NCBI RefSeq assembly: GCF_002005205.3
Contig: NZ_CP019701.2
Location: forward strand, 2,108,001 to 2,172,000
DNA: 64,000 nt
Direction: 5' to 3'
Source of the DNA: Rhizobium rhizogenes
Lineage (GTDB): Bacteria > Pseudomonadota > Alphaproteobacteria > Rhizobiales > Rhizobiaceae
Shown here piece after piece: positions 17,296 through 27,211 of the stretch. The stretch's first letter is position 1, and each line of letters starts with the position of its first letter. A program made the translations under genes and the position numbers. The notes under the pieces are model-generated. The model saw only the letters and a list, made by a program, of their open reading frames with translations. It was not told the DNA's origin and did not search any database.

Positions 17296-17689
17296 GGTAT
17301 GCGGATGAAACGTTTTGCCAAAACGCACAGATTTTGCGAAACTTTACGAACAATGCGAACATGCAGCCGACCGGACACTCCAGTGGTAACCCGTTTGACG
17401 AATTACAATATCCCGACCTATACAAAAATGTATATCAACCATCGCGGCTATGCGGATTGATTTGTACGACAACAACAATTAGAGTCCCGCCCACAAGACT
17501 GCCAAATTTGATCTTGTAAAAAAAGCACGAGGGCAAAGTGCTTAAGATTCGCGTTGAGGGGCGTTCGAATCGGGAGGATCGAAAAGGAAGTATTGTGATC
17601 CCTTGTTTCACATTCGTTATCGCATGACCTTTTAAGACACGCCCCAAGGCTGCAGGACATGCGATCGAATATTGCGCGAGCCACGACAC
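17296..17689 (+). promoter_or_regulatory. Upstream region of the RND efflux operon with promoter and operator-like palindrome
   Basis: No gene seen in this roughly 390-bp stretch. A sigma-70-like promoter is visible: TTGACG (17395-17400), an 18-bp spacer and TATACA (17419-17424). The -10 is part of a palindrome TATACAAAAATGTATA (17419-17434) with perfect 6-bp arms, a plausible repressor operator. No regulator gene is adjacent. Confidence 0.5.
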
Positions 17690-18883
17690 ATGCAGCATAA
17701 AGTCACGTTTAACCGCTTTGTATTCCTTCTTCTTTCCGCAACGGCGCTCCCCCTTTCCGCAGCCGCCGAGGGAGAGGCGCAGGCACCGGTCAAACAGCAG
17801 AACCTGCCCTCCATCATCGTGGCGCACGCCGCAAAACGCGATCTCGTGGACCGGATCATCGCGACGGGCACGATCCGCCCCGTGGATGAAATCTATGTCC
17901 AGCCGCTGGTCGATGGCCTGTCTATCGACACGCTGAATGCCGATATCGGCGACCGGGTGGAGGCGAATGCGGTTCTGGCGGTGCTGTCCTCCGACAGCCT
18001 CGTGCTGCAGAAGAGCCAGCTTGAGGCCAACAAGGCCAAGGCCGAAGCTTCCGTCACCCAGTCGAAGGCGCAGGTGCTGGAAGCACAGGCCAATCTCAAC
18101 GACGCCGTTCGCCAGCGCGACCGTGCCGCAAGGCTCGGCCAGAGCGGCTCCGGTTCCGTTTCCGAAACGGAAAAGACCGAGGCGGCCGCCCAGGTGGCGC
18201 AGGCGCGGCTGGATGCGGCCAAGCAGGCCGTTTCCGCCGGCGAGGCCGACATCAAGGTCGTCGACGCACAGATCGACGACATCGACCTGAAGCTGACGCG
18301 CACCGGCGTGAAAACCCCCGTCGCCGGCATCGTATCCGCCAAGAATGCCAAGGTGGGCGCAATTGCCAGCGGCGCCGGCAATCCGCTCTTCACCGTCATC
18401 AAGGACGGTGCGATCGAACTCGTGGCCGATCTTTCCGAAACCGATATCCAGAAGGTGAAGGCGGGCCAGAAAGCCTATTTGACGGTTGCCGGCGGAGCCA
18501 CGAAAATAGAGGGCAAGGTGCGCCTCGTTTCGCCCACCGTCGATCCCACGACGCGCCTCGGTTCGGTACATGTGGTGCTGCCGGAAAACAGCCCGGCACG
18601 ATCAGGCATGTATGCCAGCGCGGAAGTCATCGTCGAAGAGACGAACGCGCTCGCTTTGCCGCTGTCGGCCGTCACCTCCGGACGCGACGGCTCGACCACC
18701 CGCAGGGTGGAGGGCGACATCGTCAAGCAGGTGAAGATCGAGACCGGCATAGAAGACGGCGGTTTCATAGAGATTGTCAGCGGCCTTGCCGCTGGTGACA
18801 AGGTTGTCGAGAAAGCTGGAGCATTCGTGCGTGATGGTGACCGGATCAGACCGGTGGAAGCCCAGACGGCTGCGTCCAACTGA
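17690..18883 (+). CDS. RND efflux periplasmic adaptor (membrane fusion protein)
   Basis: 397 aa from the ATG at 17690 (a TTG lies 18 nt upstream). Signal-type N-terminus (FVFLLLSATALPLSAAAEGEA). Adaptor layout: lipoyl half-motif GTIRPVDEIYVQPLVDGLSIDTLNADIGDRV, alpha-hairpin with coiled coil (LEANKAKAEASVTQSKAQVLEAQANLNDAVRQ), second lipoyl half, beta-barrel and membrane-proximal domain. It links the inner-membrane pump to an outer-membrane channel that is not encoded here. The pump gene follows 13 nt downstream. Confidence 0.9.
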   Translation: MQHKVTFNRFVFLLLSATALPLSAAAEGEAQAPVKQQNLPSIIVAHAAKRDLVDRIIATGTIRPVDEIYVQPLVDGLSIDTLNADIGDRVEANAVLAVLSSDSLVLQKSQLEANKAKAEASVTQSKAQVLEAQANLNDAVRQRDRAARLGQSGSGSVSETEKTEAAAQVAQARLDAAKQAVSAGEADIKVVDAQIDDIDLKLTRTGVKTPVAGIVSAKNAKVGAIASGAGNPLFTVIKDGAIELVADLSETDIQKVKAGQKAYLTVAGGATKIEGKVRLVSPTVDPTTRLGSVHVVLPENSPARSGMYASAEVIVEETNALALPLSAVTSGRDGSTTRRVEGDIVKQVKIETGIEDGGFIEIVSGLAAGDKVVEKAGAFVRDGDRIRPVEAQTAASN

Positions 18884-18896
18884 CTGAGGGAATGAA

Positions 18897-21800
18897 ATGA
18901 ACTTTTCCGCATGGTCAATCCGTAACCCGATTGCGCCGCTTCTCGGCTTCGCGCTTTTGATGATCCTCGGCATGCAGGCCTTCAAGACCCTGCCGATCAC
19001 CCGTTTTCCCAATATCGACGTTCCCGTCGTTGCCGTCACCGTGACCCAGAGCGGGGCTTCGCCCTCCGAGCTGGAAATGCAGGTGACGAAGGAAATCGAA
19101 GACGCCGTCGCCGCCATCAGCGGCGTCGATGAAATCCAGTCCACCGTGGTCGACGGCCAGTCGACGACGACAGTCGTCTTCCGTATCGAAAAGCGGACGG
19201 AAGAGGCGGTTCAGGACACGAAGGACGCCATCGACAAGATCCGCAGCGACCTGCCCGCCGATATCGAGGAGCCGATCGTCAGCAAGATCGACGTCGAAGG
19301 CCAGGCGATCCAGACCTTCGCCGTTTCCTCGCCCAACATGACGCTGGAAGAGCTGTCCTGGTTCGTCGACGACACGATCAAGCGCTCGCTGCAGGGCCAG
19401 TCCGGCATCGGCAAGGTCGACCGTTACGGCGGCGCGGACCGTGAAGTGCGTGTATCGCTGAGCCCCGAAAAACTGGATGCCTATGGCATCACGGCAAGCG
19501 AGGTGAACACCCAGCTGCGCGGCACCAATATCGATCTCGGTTCCGGCCGTGGCCAGATTGGCGGCAATGAGCAGACGATCCGCACGCTCGGCGACACGCG
19601 CGACGTGAGCCAGCTCGCCAACACCACGATTGCGCTCTCCAACGGCCGCTTCGTCAAGCTTTCCGAGCTGGGCACGGTGACCGATACCTATCAGGAGCAG
19701 AAATCCTTCTCGCGCTTCAACGGCAACCCCGCCGTCACCTTCGCGGTGTTCCGTTCCAAGGGCGCAAGCGAGGTCTCGGTCGCCGAAACCGTGGCGGAAA
19801 GCCTTGCAAAGGTCCGCAAGGACCATCCGGACGTCTCGATCGAGATGGTCGACGATGCCGTCTATTTCACCTATGGCAACTACAAGGCGGCCTTGGACAC
19901 GCTGATCGAGGGTGCGATCCTCGCCGTCATCGTCGTCCTGCTCTTCCTCAGGAACTGGCGCGCGACCCTGATTGCCGCCGTCGCCCTGCCGCTTTCCGCG
20001 ATCCCGACCTTCTGGATCATGGATATCATGGGCTTCTCGCTCAACCTCGTCAGCTTCCTGGCACTGACGCTCGCCACGGGTATTCTCGTGGACGACGCCA
20101 TCGTGGAAATCGAGAACATCGCCCGCCACATCAAGATGGGCAAGACGCCTTACCGGGCAGCGCTGGAGGCGGCCGATGAAATCGGCCTCGCCGTCATCGC
20201 CACCAGCTTCACCATCATCGCCGTCTTCGTGCCCGTCTCGTTCATGCCCGGCATTCCCGGCCAGTACTTCATCCAGTTCGGCCTCACCGTCGCCTTCTCG
20301 GTGTTCTTCTCGCTGGCGGTGGCCCGCCTCATCACGCCGCTGATGGCGGCCTATCTGATGCGCGCCGAAGACGCGATGGACGACCACCACGACAATGACA
20401 GCCGGCTGATGAAGGCCTATACGCGCATGGTTTCCGCCACCACCCGCAAGTGGTGGGCGCGGTACCTCACGCTCATCGGCGCGATCGGCTTCCTCGTCGC
20501 CTCCGTCATTCTTCTCGCGGGCGTTCCCGGCAGCTTCCTGCCGCCGGATGATGCCTCACGCGTCACGCTTTCGGTGGAACTGCCGCCCAATGCGACGCTG
20601 GATGAAACCGACCGGACGACGACCGAAATCTATCACGCCATCCGTGACATCAACGGCGTGGAAAGCGTCTTCATCCTCGGCGGCGCCTCGCCCAAGGGCG
20701 ATCTGGAGCTTCGCCGCGCCACCGTCAACGTCATCCTCCAGCATATCGACCACTCGCTGCTGAAAACCCTCGTCAACAAGGGTCTCGGCTCCATTCCGCT
20801 GATCGGCCAGTATCTTCCGAAGGTGGAGGAAAAGGGTCGCCTGCGTCCGCAATGGGATGTCGAGCGGGATATCTTCGCGAAGGTGCGCGGCATACCGGAT
20901 GTCCGCATCATCAAGCTGAACGACCGTGCGGAACGCGAACTGAGCTTCAACTTCCTCTCGAGCAACGAAAAGGATCTGAACGACGCCGTCGGCATCCTCG
21001 AAAGCCGCCTGCGCGCTTCGCCCATCCTTGCCAATGTCAGCTCGGAAGGCGCCTTGCCGCGGCCCGAACTGCAGATCCGCCCGCGCAAGGATGAAATCGC
21101 CCGTCTCGGCATCACGCCACAGCAGATTTCGCAGACGGTGCGTGTCGCCACCATCGGCGATATCGACGCGCAGCTGACGAAGATCTCGCTTGATGACCGG
21201 CAGATCCCGATCCGCGTGCAGGCCTCGCTCGACACCCGCCGGGATCTGGCCACCATCCGCGCGCTGAAGATCAAGACAGCGTCCGGTTCGCTGGTGCCGC
21301 TCTACAGCGTTGCCGATATCGACTATGCGGAAGGTCCAAGCTCGATCAAGCGCAATGACCGCAACCGCGTCGTCTCCATCGGCTCGGATGTGCCCTTCGG
21401 CACGGCGCTCGATACATCGACGGCCGAATTCAAGCGGATCGTCGAGGAAACCAAGCTGCCGGCGAGCGTGCGCCTTGCCGAAAGCGGCGACGCCAAGGTG
21501 CAGGGCGAAATGCAGCAGGGCTTCGTCAACGCCATGCTGCTCGGCCTGATGCTGGTGCTGGTCGTGCTCATCCTGCTGTTCAAGGATGTCATCCAGCCCT
21601 TCACCATCCTGTTCTCGCTGCCACTCGCCATCGGTGGCGTGGCCGTCGCGCTCATCATCACGCAGAACGCGCTCTCCATGCCCGTTCTCATCGGCATCCT
21701 GATGCTTATGGGCATCGTGACGAAGAACGCCATCCTGCTGGTGGATTTCGCCATCGAGATGCGCCGCCACGGCATGGAACGGGTACATGCCATGATCGAG

Positions 21801-22217
21801 GCCGGCCGCAAGCGCGCCCGCCCGATCATCATGACTTCCATCGCCATGTCTGCAGGCATGTTGCCCTCGGCACTCGGCGTCGGCGAAGGCGGCTCGTTCC
21901 GCGCGCCGATGGCGATCGCGGTGATCGGTGGCATCATCGTCTCGACGGTGCTGTCCCTGATCGTGGTTCCGGCCTTCTTCCTGATCATGGACGACCTGTC
22001 GCGCCTGCTCGCCCACCTCTTCGGCCGCTTCGTCGGCAAGAAGGAAGAGGAGGAGGAGGCGCTCTCCAACGAGAAACTCTCGGAGATCGCCCGCGAAAAC
22101 AGCCTGGCTCTCTCCTCGCTGGAGGCACGGGTCGCCAGCATGGAAAAGGGCAGCGGCGACAAAACCGCAGACAAGGGCAGCAACATATTGCGGCTGCCGC
22201 CGCTCGCTGCGGAGTGA
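18897..22217 (+). CDS. RND-family multidrug efflux pump (AcrB/HAE-1 type)
   Basis: 1106 aa inner-membrane proton antiporter. It starts MNFSAWSIRNPIAPLL with the first helix, followed by the porter domain (LPITRFPNIDVPVVAVTVTQSGASPSELE), the TM4 proton-relay aspartates in GILVDDAIVEIENIARH, a second porter domain and a TM10 region MGIVTKNAILLVDFAIEMRRHG. A long charged C-terminal tail (GKKEEEEEALSNEKLSEIARENSL...) extends past the last helix. It works as a trimer with the upstream adaptor. Substrate unknown; an intrinsic terminator follows. Confidence 0.92.
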   Translation: MNFSAWSIRNPIAPLLGFALLMILGMQAFKTLPITRFPNIDVPVVAVTVTQSGASPSELEMQVTKEIEDAVAAISGVDEIQSTVVDGQSTTTVVFRIEKRTEEAVQDTKDAIDKIRSDLPADIEEPIVSKIDVEGQAIQTFAVSSPNMTLEELSWFVDDTIKRSLQGQSGIGKVDRYGGADREVRVSLSPEKLDAYGITASEVNTQLRGTNIDLGSGRGQIGGNEQTIRTLGDTRDVSQLANTTIALSNGRFVKLSELGTVTDTYQEQKSFSRFNGNPAVTFAVFRSKGASEVSVAETVAESLAKVRKDHPDVSIEMVDDAVYFTYGNYKAALDTLIEGAILAVIVVLLFLRNWRATLIAAVALPLSAIPTFWIMDIMGFSLNLVSFLALTLATGILVDDAIVEIENIARHIKMGKTPYRAALEAADEIGLAVIATSFTIIAVFVPVSFMPGIPGQYFIQFGLTVAFSVFFSLAVARLITPLMAAYLMRAEDAMDDHHDNDSRLMKAYTRMVSATTRKWWARYLTLIGAIGFLVASVILLAGVPGSFLPPDDASRVTLSVELPPNATLDETDRTTTEIYHAIRDINGVESVFILGGASPKGDLELRRATVNVILQHIDHSLLKTLVNKGLGSIPLIGQYLPKVEEKGRLRPQWDVERDIFAKVRGIPDVRIIKLNDRAERELSFNFLSSNEKDLNDAVGILESRLRASPILANVSSEGALPRPELQIRPRKDEIARLGITPQQISQTVRVATIGDIDAQLTKISLDDRQIPIRVQASLDTRRDLATIRALKIKTASGSLVPLYSVADIDYAEGPSSIKRNDRNRVVSIGSDVPFGTALDTSTAEFKRIVEETKLPASVRLAESGDAKVQGEMQQGFVNAMLLGLMLVLVVLILLFKDVIQPFTILFSLPLAIGGVAVALIITQNALSMPVLIGILMLMGIVTKNAILLVDFAIEMRRHGMERVHAMIEAGRKRARPIIMTSIAMSAGMLPSALGVGEGGSFRAPMAIAVIGGIIVSTVLSLIVVPAFFLIMDDLSRLLAHLFGRFVGKKEEEEEALSNEKLSEIARENSLALSSLEARVASMEKGSGDKTADKGSNILRLPPLAAE

Positions 22218-22236
22218 AGCTCGCAGAATGAAGATT

Positions 22237-22268
22237 AAAACGCCGGGCCTTGTGCCCGGCGTTTTTAT
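22237..22268 (+). terminator. Intrinsic terminator of the RND operon
   Basis: CGCCGGGC, a 5-nt loop and GCCCGGCG, flanked by AAAA and followed by TTTTTATTTT, 20 bp after the pump stop codon. Confidence 0.9.
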
Positions 22269-22291
22269 TTTGCCCGAAGCGTCGCCACACG

Positions 22292-22416
22292 TTTCTTCTC
22301 CCCGAGGGGGAGAAGGTGGCCCGAAGGGTCGGATGAGGGGGCAAGCTCTCGGTTGATCTCAACCGTCACCCCCTCATCCCGCTGCCGCGACCTTCCCCCC
22401 CCCTCGGGAAGAAAAA
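22292..22416. repeat. RIME-like intergenic repeat, family B copy 1
   Basis: About 125 bp. The left part TTCTTCTCCCCGAGGGGGAG runs into AAGGTGGCCCGAAGGGTCGG and ATGAGGGGGCAA; the right part is its inverted counterpart (CCCCTCATCCCGCTGCCGCG...). Same family at 24988, 48430 and 59194, with a fragment at 41301. The pattern agrees with the rhizobial RIME class as I remember it. Confidence 0.85.
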
Positions 22417-22514
22417 ATATGCGGCACCCGCCCGCTCCATATTCCTCCTCACACTCTTGAGCAGGAATGGTCTCGCCGCATTCCCGCTGCCCCAAATGAC
22501 AACTCAAATCCTGT

Positions 22515-22528
22515 TTGATCGAAATCAA
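22515..22528. promoter_or_regulatory. Perfect FNR/FixK box (anaerobox)
   Basis: TTGATCGAAATCAA fits TTGAT-N4-ATCAA exactly. Its centre is about 70 bp before the Crp/Fnr-family start, suitable for activation at about -41.5 of a transcript starting near 22563. It suggests oxygen-responsive control by an FNR-type protein or autoregulation. Confidence 0.8.
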
Positions 22529-22592
22529 TTCGCTTTTCAGATGAACTGCTAGTCTCCCTCGCATCGGGAATTGCCGGTCGAAGGATAATGTG

Positions 22593-23375
22593 ATGAGCTC
22601 TTTTCAGATAGGCGTGAGGGAACACGAACATCCCCGGTTTCGTATCGCTTCTGACAGCCCGGCAAAAGGTTTGAGCGGGAGCCGGATGGACGTGAACAAG
22701 ACCGTGAAGCTGAGCAACAGGGACAGGAACATTCTGCTGCGAGCGCCCTTGATCGGGATAGCGGATGACGCAGTGGCGTTGAAACTGATGGAGGCGGCGA
22801 CCATCACCAATGTCAACGCCCGCCACGTGCTCTTCAAGGAAGGCGAAGCGGCGCAGCATTTTTATTGCGTTCTGTCGGGTTATGTCCGCCTTTACCGGCT
22901 GGACCGGCACGGACGCGAGGCGGATGTGCGCGTCAGCGGTCCGGGCGATACGTTCAACGAATGCCTGATTTTCGGCAGCGACACCTATCGCTACAGTGCG
23001 CAGGCGGCGGAAAGCTGCACGGTGGCGCGTTTCGAACTCGCGAGAATCCGCACGTTGATCGATCAGGAACCGGCAATCGCCAAGGCCGTCATGCGCTGCC
23101 TTTCCAACAGCCTGCTCGGCACCATGGATTGCATCGCCAACGACCGGTTGCAGACCGCGCCACAACGCGTCGCGCACTATCTCATCAATCAGGGCCCGCG
23201 CGACGCGACATCCTTTTCGCTGCGGCTGCCGTTCCAGAAAAGCCTGCTTGCCGGCAAGCTCGGCCTTGCGCCGGAAGCCCTGTCGCGCGCCTTCTCGGCG
23301 CTGAAAAAATCAGGCGTTACCGTGCGTGGCCGCATCGTGCAGGTCAATGACGTCGCAGCATTGAAGCAGATCTGA
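22593..23375 (+). CDS. sinR: Crp/Fnr-family transcriptional regulator (SinR-like)
   Basis: 260 aa from the ATG at 22593 (AAGGA upstream); a second start at 22686 with GGGAG would give about 229 aa, nearer the family norm. Cyclic-nucleotide-binding-like beta roll (HVLFKEGEAAQHFYCVLSGYVRLYRL), dimer helix, and a C-terminal winged HTH (KSLLAGKLGLAPEALSRAFSALKKSGV). FNR-type N-terminal clustered cysteines are absent, so it is not an Fe-S oxygen sensor itself; DNR-like. The perfect FNR box upstream matches what is reported for Agrobacterium sinR, a biofilm-maturation regulator under FnrN control (from memory; identity inferred). Confidence 0.8.
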   Translation: MSSFQIGVREHEHPRFRIASDSPAKGLSGSRMDVNKTVKLSNRDRNILLRAPLIGIADDAVALKLMEAATITNVNARHVLFKEGEAAQHFYCVLSGYVRLYRLDRHGREADVRVSGPGDTFNECLIFGSDTYRYSAQAAESCTVARFELARIRTLIDQEPAIAKAVMRCLSNSLLGTMDCIANDRLQTAPQRVAHYLINQGPRDATSFSLRLPFQKSLLAGKLGLAPEALSRAFSALKKSGVTVRGRIVQVNDVAALKQI

Positions 23376-23446
23376 AGATAGCGGGAGAGGAAGAAAAGCG
23401 GGATGCCAGCCGGCAGCCCGCCTTTCGCCGTTCCGGAAAGGGCAGA

Positions 23447-24271
23447 TCAACCCGGCTGCGGCACGAAGCGAAAGCTGTCGCCCTGCCGCTCAATATGGAA
23501 AAAGCCGCCAAGATGGCCGCCGGATACCAGCCAGCCGTGATCGGCGACCTCGGCCAGCGCCGCAAGACGGGTGGCATAGGCAAGTTCGGAATTGATATCG
23601 TAAACGAAAGCGATTTCAGGATCGTCAGCCTGCAATCCGCTCACATGCAGCACATCACCCCACAATAACAGCCGGTTATCGCCGCTGCCGATGAGATAGC
23701 CGGCATGTCCCGGCGTGTGGCCGGGCATGGCGATCGCCTCGATATCCTCGGCAATCATGCCCATGGGGATCGGCCGCAGCATGGCACCGCAGATATCGAG
23801 CAGCCGGGCGGCGAGATCGAAACCGCCCTGCCGGGCAGGCGGCAGGCTCTTGCGGGCATCCACACTGGAGAAAAAGCCAAGATCGGCCTCCGGCACCCAT
23901 ATTTCCGCATTGGGAAAATAGGGCTTGTCGCCATCGATGAGACCAAGCGCATGGTCGCCGTGAATGTGGGTGAGGATGACACGCTTCACATCAGCCGGCT
24001 GAATACCGGCGGCGATCATCGCCGCACGGGCATGGCCATAGGCGGCACCCCAGGCCGTGCCGCAACCGGCATCGACCAGCCAGATGCCATCAGGACCGGA
24101 GAGCGCGAAACAATTGACGTCCACATCCACCGTCTCGCCTTCAAGCCCGGCGAGAACTGCCGCCAGCGCCGCCTCGCCCTGCCGATGGATGAGATGGCCG
24201 ACCGGCGCCTTGTAGACGCCATCGACAAAGCGGGAGACGGCATAGGGACCGAAATGAAGAGGCGTATTCAT
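23447..24271 (-). CDS. MBL-fold metallo-hydrolase
   Basis: 274 aa. Zinc motif THIHGDH (101-107), with further ligands in AMPGHTPGHAGYLI, GDVLH and a C-terminal SGGHLGGF. This resembles lactonase/thiol-hydrolase-type beta-lactamase folds. It begins 4 nt after the ureG stop, so it is the last gene of the urease accessory string. Substrate unknown; N-acyl-homoserine lactonase activity is possible but not supported by anything specific here. Confidence 0.85.
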   Translation of the reverse strand: MNTPLHFGPYAVSRFVDGVYKAPVGHLIHRQGEAALAAVLAGLEGETVDVDVNCFALSGPDGIWLVDAGCGTAWGAAYGHARAAMIAAGIQPADVKRVILTHIHGDHALGLIDGDKPYFPNAEIWVPEADLGFFSSVDARKSLPPARQGGFDLAARLLDICGAMLRPIPMGMIAEDIEAIAMPGHTPGHAGYLIGSGDNRLLLWGDVLHVSGLQADDPEIAFVYDINSELAYATRLAALAEVADHGWLVSGGHLGGFFHIERQGDSFRFVPQPG

Positions 24272-24274
24272 GGC

Positions 24275-24898
<624 letters not shown>

Positions 24899-24987
24899 GA
24901 CTGTGTTTCCTTCACTATGCTTTGGTATTTTCTACCTTAATGCCTTGGACCAACGCTTCAAAAGAAAGCAAGAACCCTGCCGCCTGT

Positions 24988-25110
24988 TCCTTCTCCCCGA
25001 AGGGGAGAAGGTGGCCCGAAGGGTCGGATGAGGGGGCAACTCCAGCGACAAACTGAGAGCTCGCCCCCTCATCCCGCTGCCGCGACCTTCTCCCCCTTGG
25101 GGAGAAGAAA
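24988..25110. repeat. RIME-like intergenic repeat, family B copy 2
   Basis: The same two-palindrome structure as 22292-22416, inserted between ureF and ureG of one operon. Both end hairpins are intact (CTTCTCCCCGAAGGGGAGAAG and TTCTCCCCCTTGGGGAGAA). Confidence 0.85.
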
Positions 25111-25153
25111 CAAGTGGCATGCGCCCGCTCCGACGATTGCCGTAGTGTCTCCT

Positions 25154-25825
25154 TCAGGAGCGGAAAAGCCGCGTGCCCTGCATCTCGTGGCGCATCGCCG
25201 CCGTATCCGCGAGGATCGTGGCGCTGCCGAGGTCATCCAGCGTGGATTGCACGGCCCGTGCGGCCATCTCCGCAATCACCGCCTCGCTTGCGGCCAGAAT
25301 GGCGACGCCATCCTTCTGGCCTGCGACGCCGAGCCGGATGCCGGCCGAAACCATTTGCGAGACGCCGGCATGTGCGAAAGCGGCAAGCGTTTCCTTAAGC
25401 GGCACCCCATGCGCGGCGGCCACGGCCCCGACGGCGACAGGATATGGACACTCCTCCGGCAACAGTTCCAGAACCACATGCGGCCATGCGCCGGCGGCAG
25501 CAACGAAGGCATCCCCCAGAAGCACCGTTTCACGATATCGCTCCGCCGAGCCGGCCAGCGCCCGCGCAAGAGTGGCCGTTTCATTCAGGGCGGCGGCATC
25601 GCTGGCCCTGCGCCAGCCTTCCGCCAGAAACACCGCATCGTTCCACAGGCTGCCGTGGCGCAAAAGTGTCTCCACCCAGCCGCCCAGTTCAGCGGCATCG
25701 CGCACACGTCGGTCCTCAACCGCCTTTTCCAGCCCGCCGGAATAGGAAAAACCGCCAACCGGAAAGGCCGGCGATAGCCAGGCCATCAGCCGCAGCAGCG
25801 CGGCAACACCGCGATCGTCGCTCAC
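25154..25825 (-). CDS. ureF: Urease accessory protein UreF
   Basis: 223 aa with a GTG start 3 nt after the ureE stop. All-helical UreF pattern: LMAWLSPAFPVGGFSYSGGLEKAVEDRRV at the N-terminus, later GAVAAAHGVPLKETLAAFAHAGVSQMVSAGIRLGVAGQKDG. UreF binds UreD on apo-urease and controls UreG GTPase activity during nickel centre assembly. Confidence 0.94.
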   Translation of the reverse strand: MSDDRGVAALLRLMAWLSPAFPVGGFSYSGGLEKAVEDRRVRDAAELGGWVETLLRHGSLWNDAVFLAEGWRRASDAAALNETATLARALAGSAERYRETVLLGDAFVAAAGAWPHVVLELLPEECPYPVAVGAVAAAHGVPLKETLAAFAHAGVSQMVSAGIRLGVAGQKDGVAILAASEAVIAEMAARAVQSTLDDLGSATILADTAAMRHEMQGTRLFRS

Positions 25826-25828
25826 GGA

Positions 25829-26320
25829 TCAGCCGTGATCGTGATGGTGGTGGCCATGCCCGTGATCATGACCATGGGAATGGCCGCCATGGGCGTGATA
25901 GGCACCGCGGGCCGGCTGGAAAGGTTCTTCCACCTCGCGCACCGTGGCGCCGAGACCTTCGAGCATGGCGCGGATGACGTGATCACGCAGGATGAGAATG
26001 CGCTCCTCCTCGATCTGCGCCGAAAGATGCCGGTTACCCAGATGCCAGGCAAGCTCGATCAGGTGAAGCCGATCCTTCGGCGTGATTTCAAACAGTTTTT
26101 CAGCCGCGGCCCGCACCTCGATCAGATCGCCGTTTTCCACCACCAGCAGATCGCCATGGGCAAACAGCACGGCTTCCTTCAGATCGAGCATCACCATCTC
26201 GTCATTTTGCAGATGCAGCAGCTTGCGGCGCAGATGCCGCTGGTCATGCGCCAGCGTGACATAACCGGAAGGCTCGTCACCAGGGGTTCCGGCGGGATGG
26301 TAAGAGGTGACGCGCAGCAT
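25829..26320 (-). CDS. ureE: Urease accessory nickel metallochaperone UreE
   Basis: 163 aa from the ATG at 26320 ([14 protein letters not shown]); an upstream in-frame extension to 26386 is unlikely. N-terminal substrate-like domain with [12 protein letters not shown], a C-terminal metal domain with [15 protein letters not shown], and a His-rich tail ([22 protein letters not shown]) that can store several nickel ions. It delivers nickel to the UreDFG-apourease complex. ureF follows by 3 nt. Confidence 0.94.
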   Translation of the reverse strand: MLRVTSYHPAGTPGDEPSGYVTLAHDQRHLRRKLLHLQNDEMVMLDLKEAVLFAHGDLLVVENGDLIEVRAAAEKLFEITPKDRLHLIELAWHLGNRHLSAQIEEERILILRDHVIRAMLEGLGATVREVEEPFQPARGAYHAHGGHSHGHDHGHGHHHHDHG

Positions 26321-26464
26321 GGGGTGATCCGTTTCAGAAACAGTCTTGGGAAGACGATTTTTGACGGATCGCCGGGGTGATTTCAAGGCGCGATTTCAGA
26401 ACATCGAAAAGACTATTGGCATCGTCGGCCGGGAGGGTTGACGATATCAAAAAACCTCTCTTCC

Positions 26465-26575
26465 GTCATGCCGGGCTTGACCCGGTATCCAGCCACGGCG
26501 CGTCTGCGCCGTGAGAAGACTCGCCTGCGATCAAGGACTTGATCGCGCTGGACCCCGGATCAGGTCCGGGGTGAC
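26465..26575. repeat. Palindrome-bounded repeat, family C copy 2
   Basis: About 111 bp, strongly similar to 17185-17295. Outer hairpins at 26465-26491 (GTCATGCCGGGCTTGACCCG...) and 26549-26575; shared core GCCACGGCGCGTCTGCGC and a palindrome GCGATCAAGGACTTGATCGC at 26528-26547. It lies between the peroxiredoxin terminator and ureE. Confidence 0.8.
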
Positions 26576-26620
26576 GGAATGTGGAGAGGCCCTTGCGCCA
26601 AAGATCAACACGCCTCAGAA

Positions 26621-26652
26621 AACGAAAAAGCCCGGCATTGCTGCCGGGCCTT
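26621..26652 (-). terminator. Intrinsic terminator of the peroxiredoxin gene
   Basis: On the minus strand: stem GCCCGGCA with loop GCAA and its complement, followed by TTTTTCGTTT, 22 bp past the stop codon. It would separate the upstream genes from ureEFG unless read through. Confidence 0.88.
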
Positions 26653-26674
26653 CACAAAATAACAAAACCGCAAA

Positions 26675-27211
26675 TCAGGCCGCAGCGCGGCTTTTCAGGT
26701 TTTCGAGAATGTTCTGCGGCGCGGAAACGCCGTAAGGGTCGGATTCGCAATTATCCTGATAGCCCTCTTCCTCGAACCACTGCTCCACCAGACCGTCATT
26801 GATGACGGCGGCGTAACGCCAGGAGCGCATGCCGAAACCGAGATTATCCTTGGCGACCAGCATGCCCATCTTGCGGGTGAACTCGCCCGAACCATCCGGA
26901 ATGACCTTGACGTTTTCGAGGTTCTGGCCCTTTGCCCAGGCATTCATGACGAAGGCATCGTTGACCGAAAGGCAATAGATCTCATCGATGCCGAGCGCGC
27001 GAAACTCGCCCGCCAGCTTTTCGAAATCGGGAAGCTGATAGGTCGAGCAGGTCGGCGTGAAGGCGCCCGGCAGCGAAAACAGAACGACCTTCTTGCCCTT
27101 GAAATAATCGTCGGAGGTCATGTCCTGCCAGCGGAACGGGTTGGGGCCGCCAACGGCCTCGTCGCGAACGCGCGTGCGGAAAGTTACGGCGGGCACTTTT
27201 TTGCCGAGCAT
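26675..27211 (-). CDS. Peroxiredoxin (Prx5/AhpC-TSA type)
   Basis: 178 aa thiol peroxidase. Peroxidatic-cysteine motif PGAFTPTCS, then LPDFEKLAGEFRALGIDEIYCLSVND and SWRYAAVINDGLVEQWFEEEG. A late cysteine in DNCESDPYG could act as resolving residue. Reduces H2O2 and alkyl peroxides using a glutaredoxin/thioredoxin donor. It sits inside the urease gene string, with its own terminator and a 150-bp upstream gap, so it is probably an independent unit. Confidence 0.92.
   Translation of the reverse strand: MLGKKVPAVTFRTRVRDEAVGGPNPFRWQDMTSDDYFKGKKVVLFSLPGAFTPTCSTYQLPDFEKLAGEFRALGIDEIYCLSVNDAFVMNAWAKGQNLENVKVIPDGSGEFTRKMGMLVAKDNLGFGMRSWRYAAVINDGLVEQWFEEEGYQDNCESDPYGVSAPQNILENLKSRAAA

Noticed and set aside
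18915..22016. Long minus-strand open frames (491 and 486 codons) opposite the RND pump gene
   Set aside because: They are antisense to a clearly conserved protein, and the translation (many His, Arg, Asp and Gly) has no domain look. High GC creates such frames.
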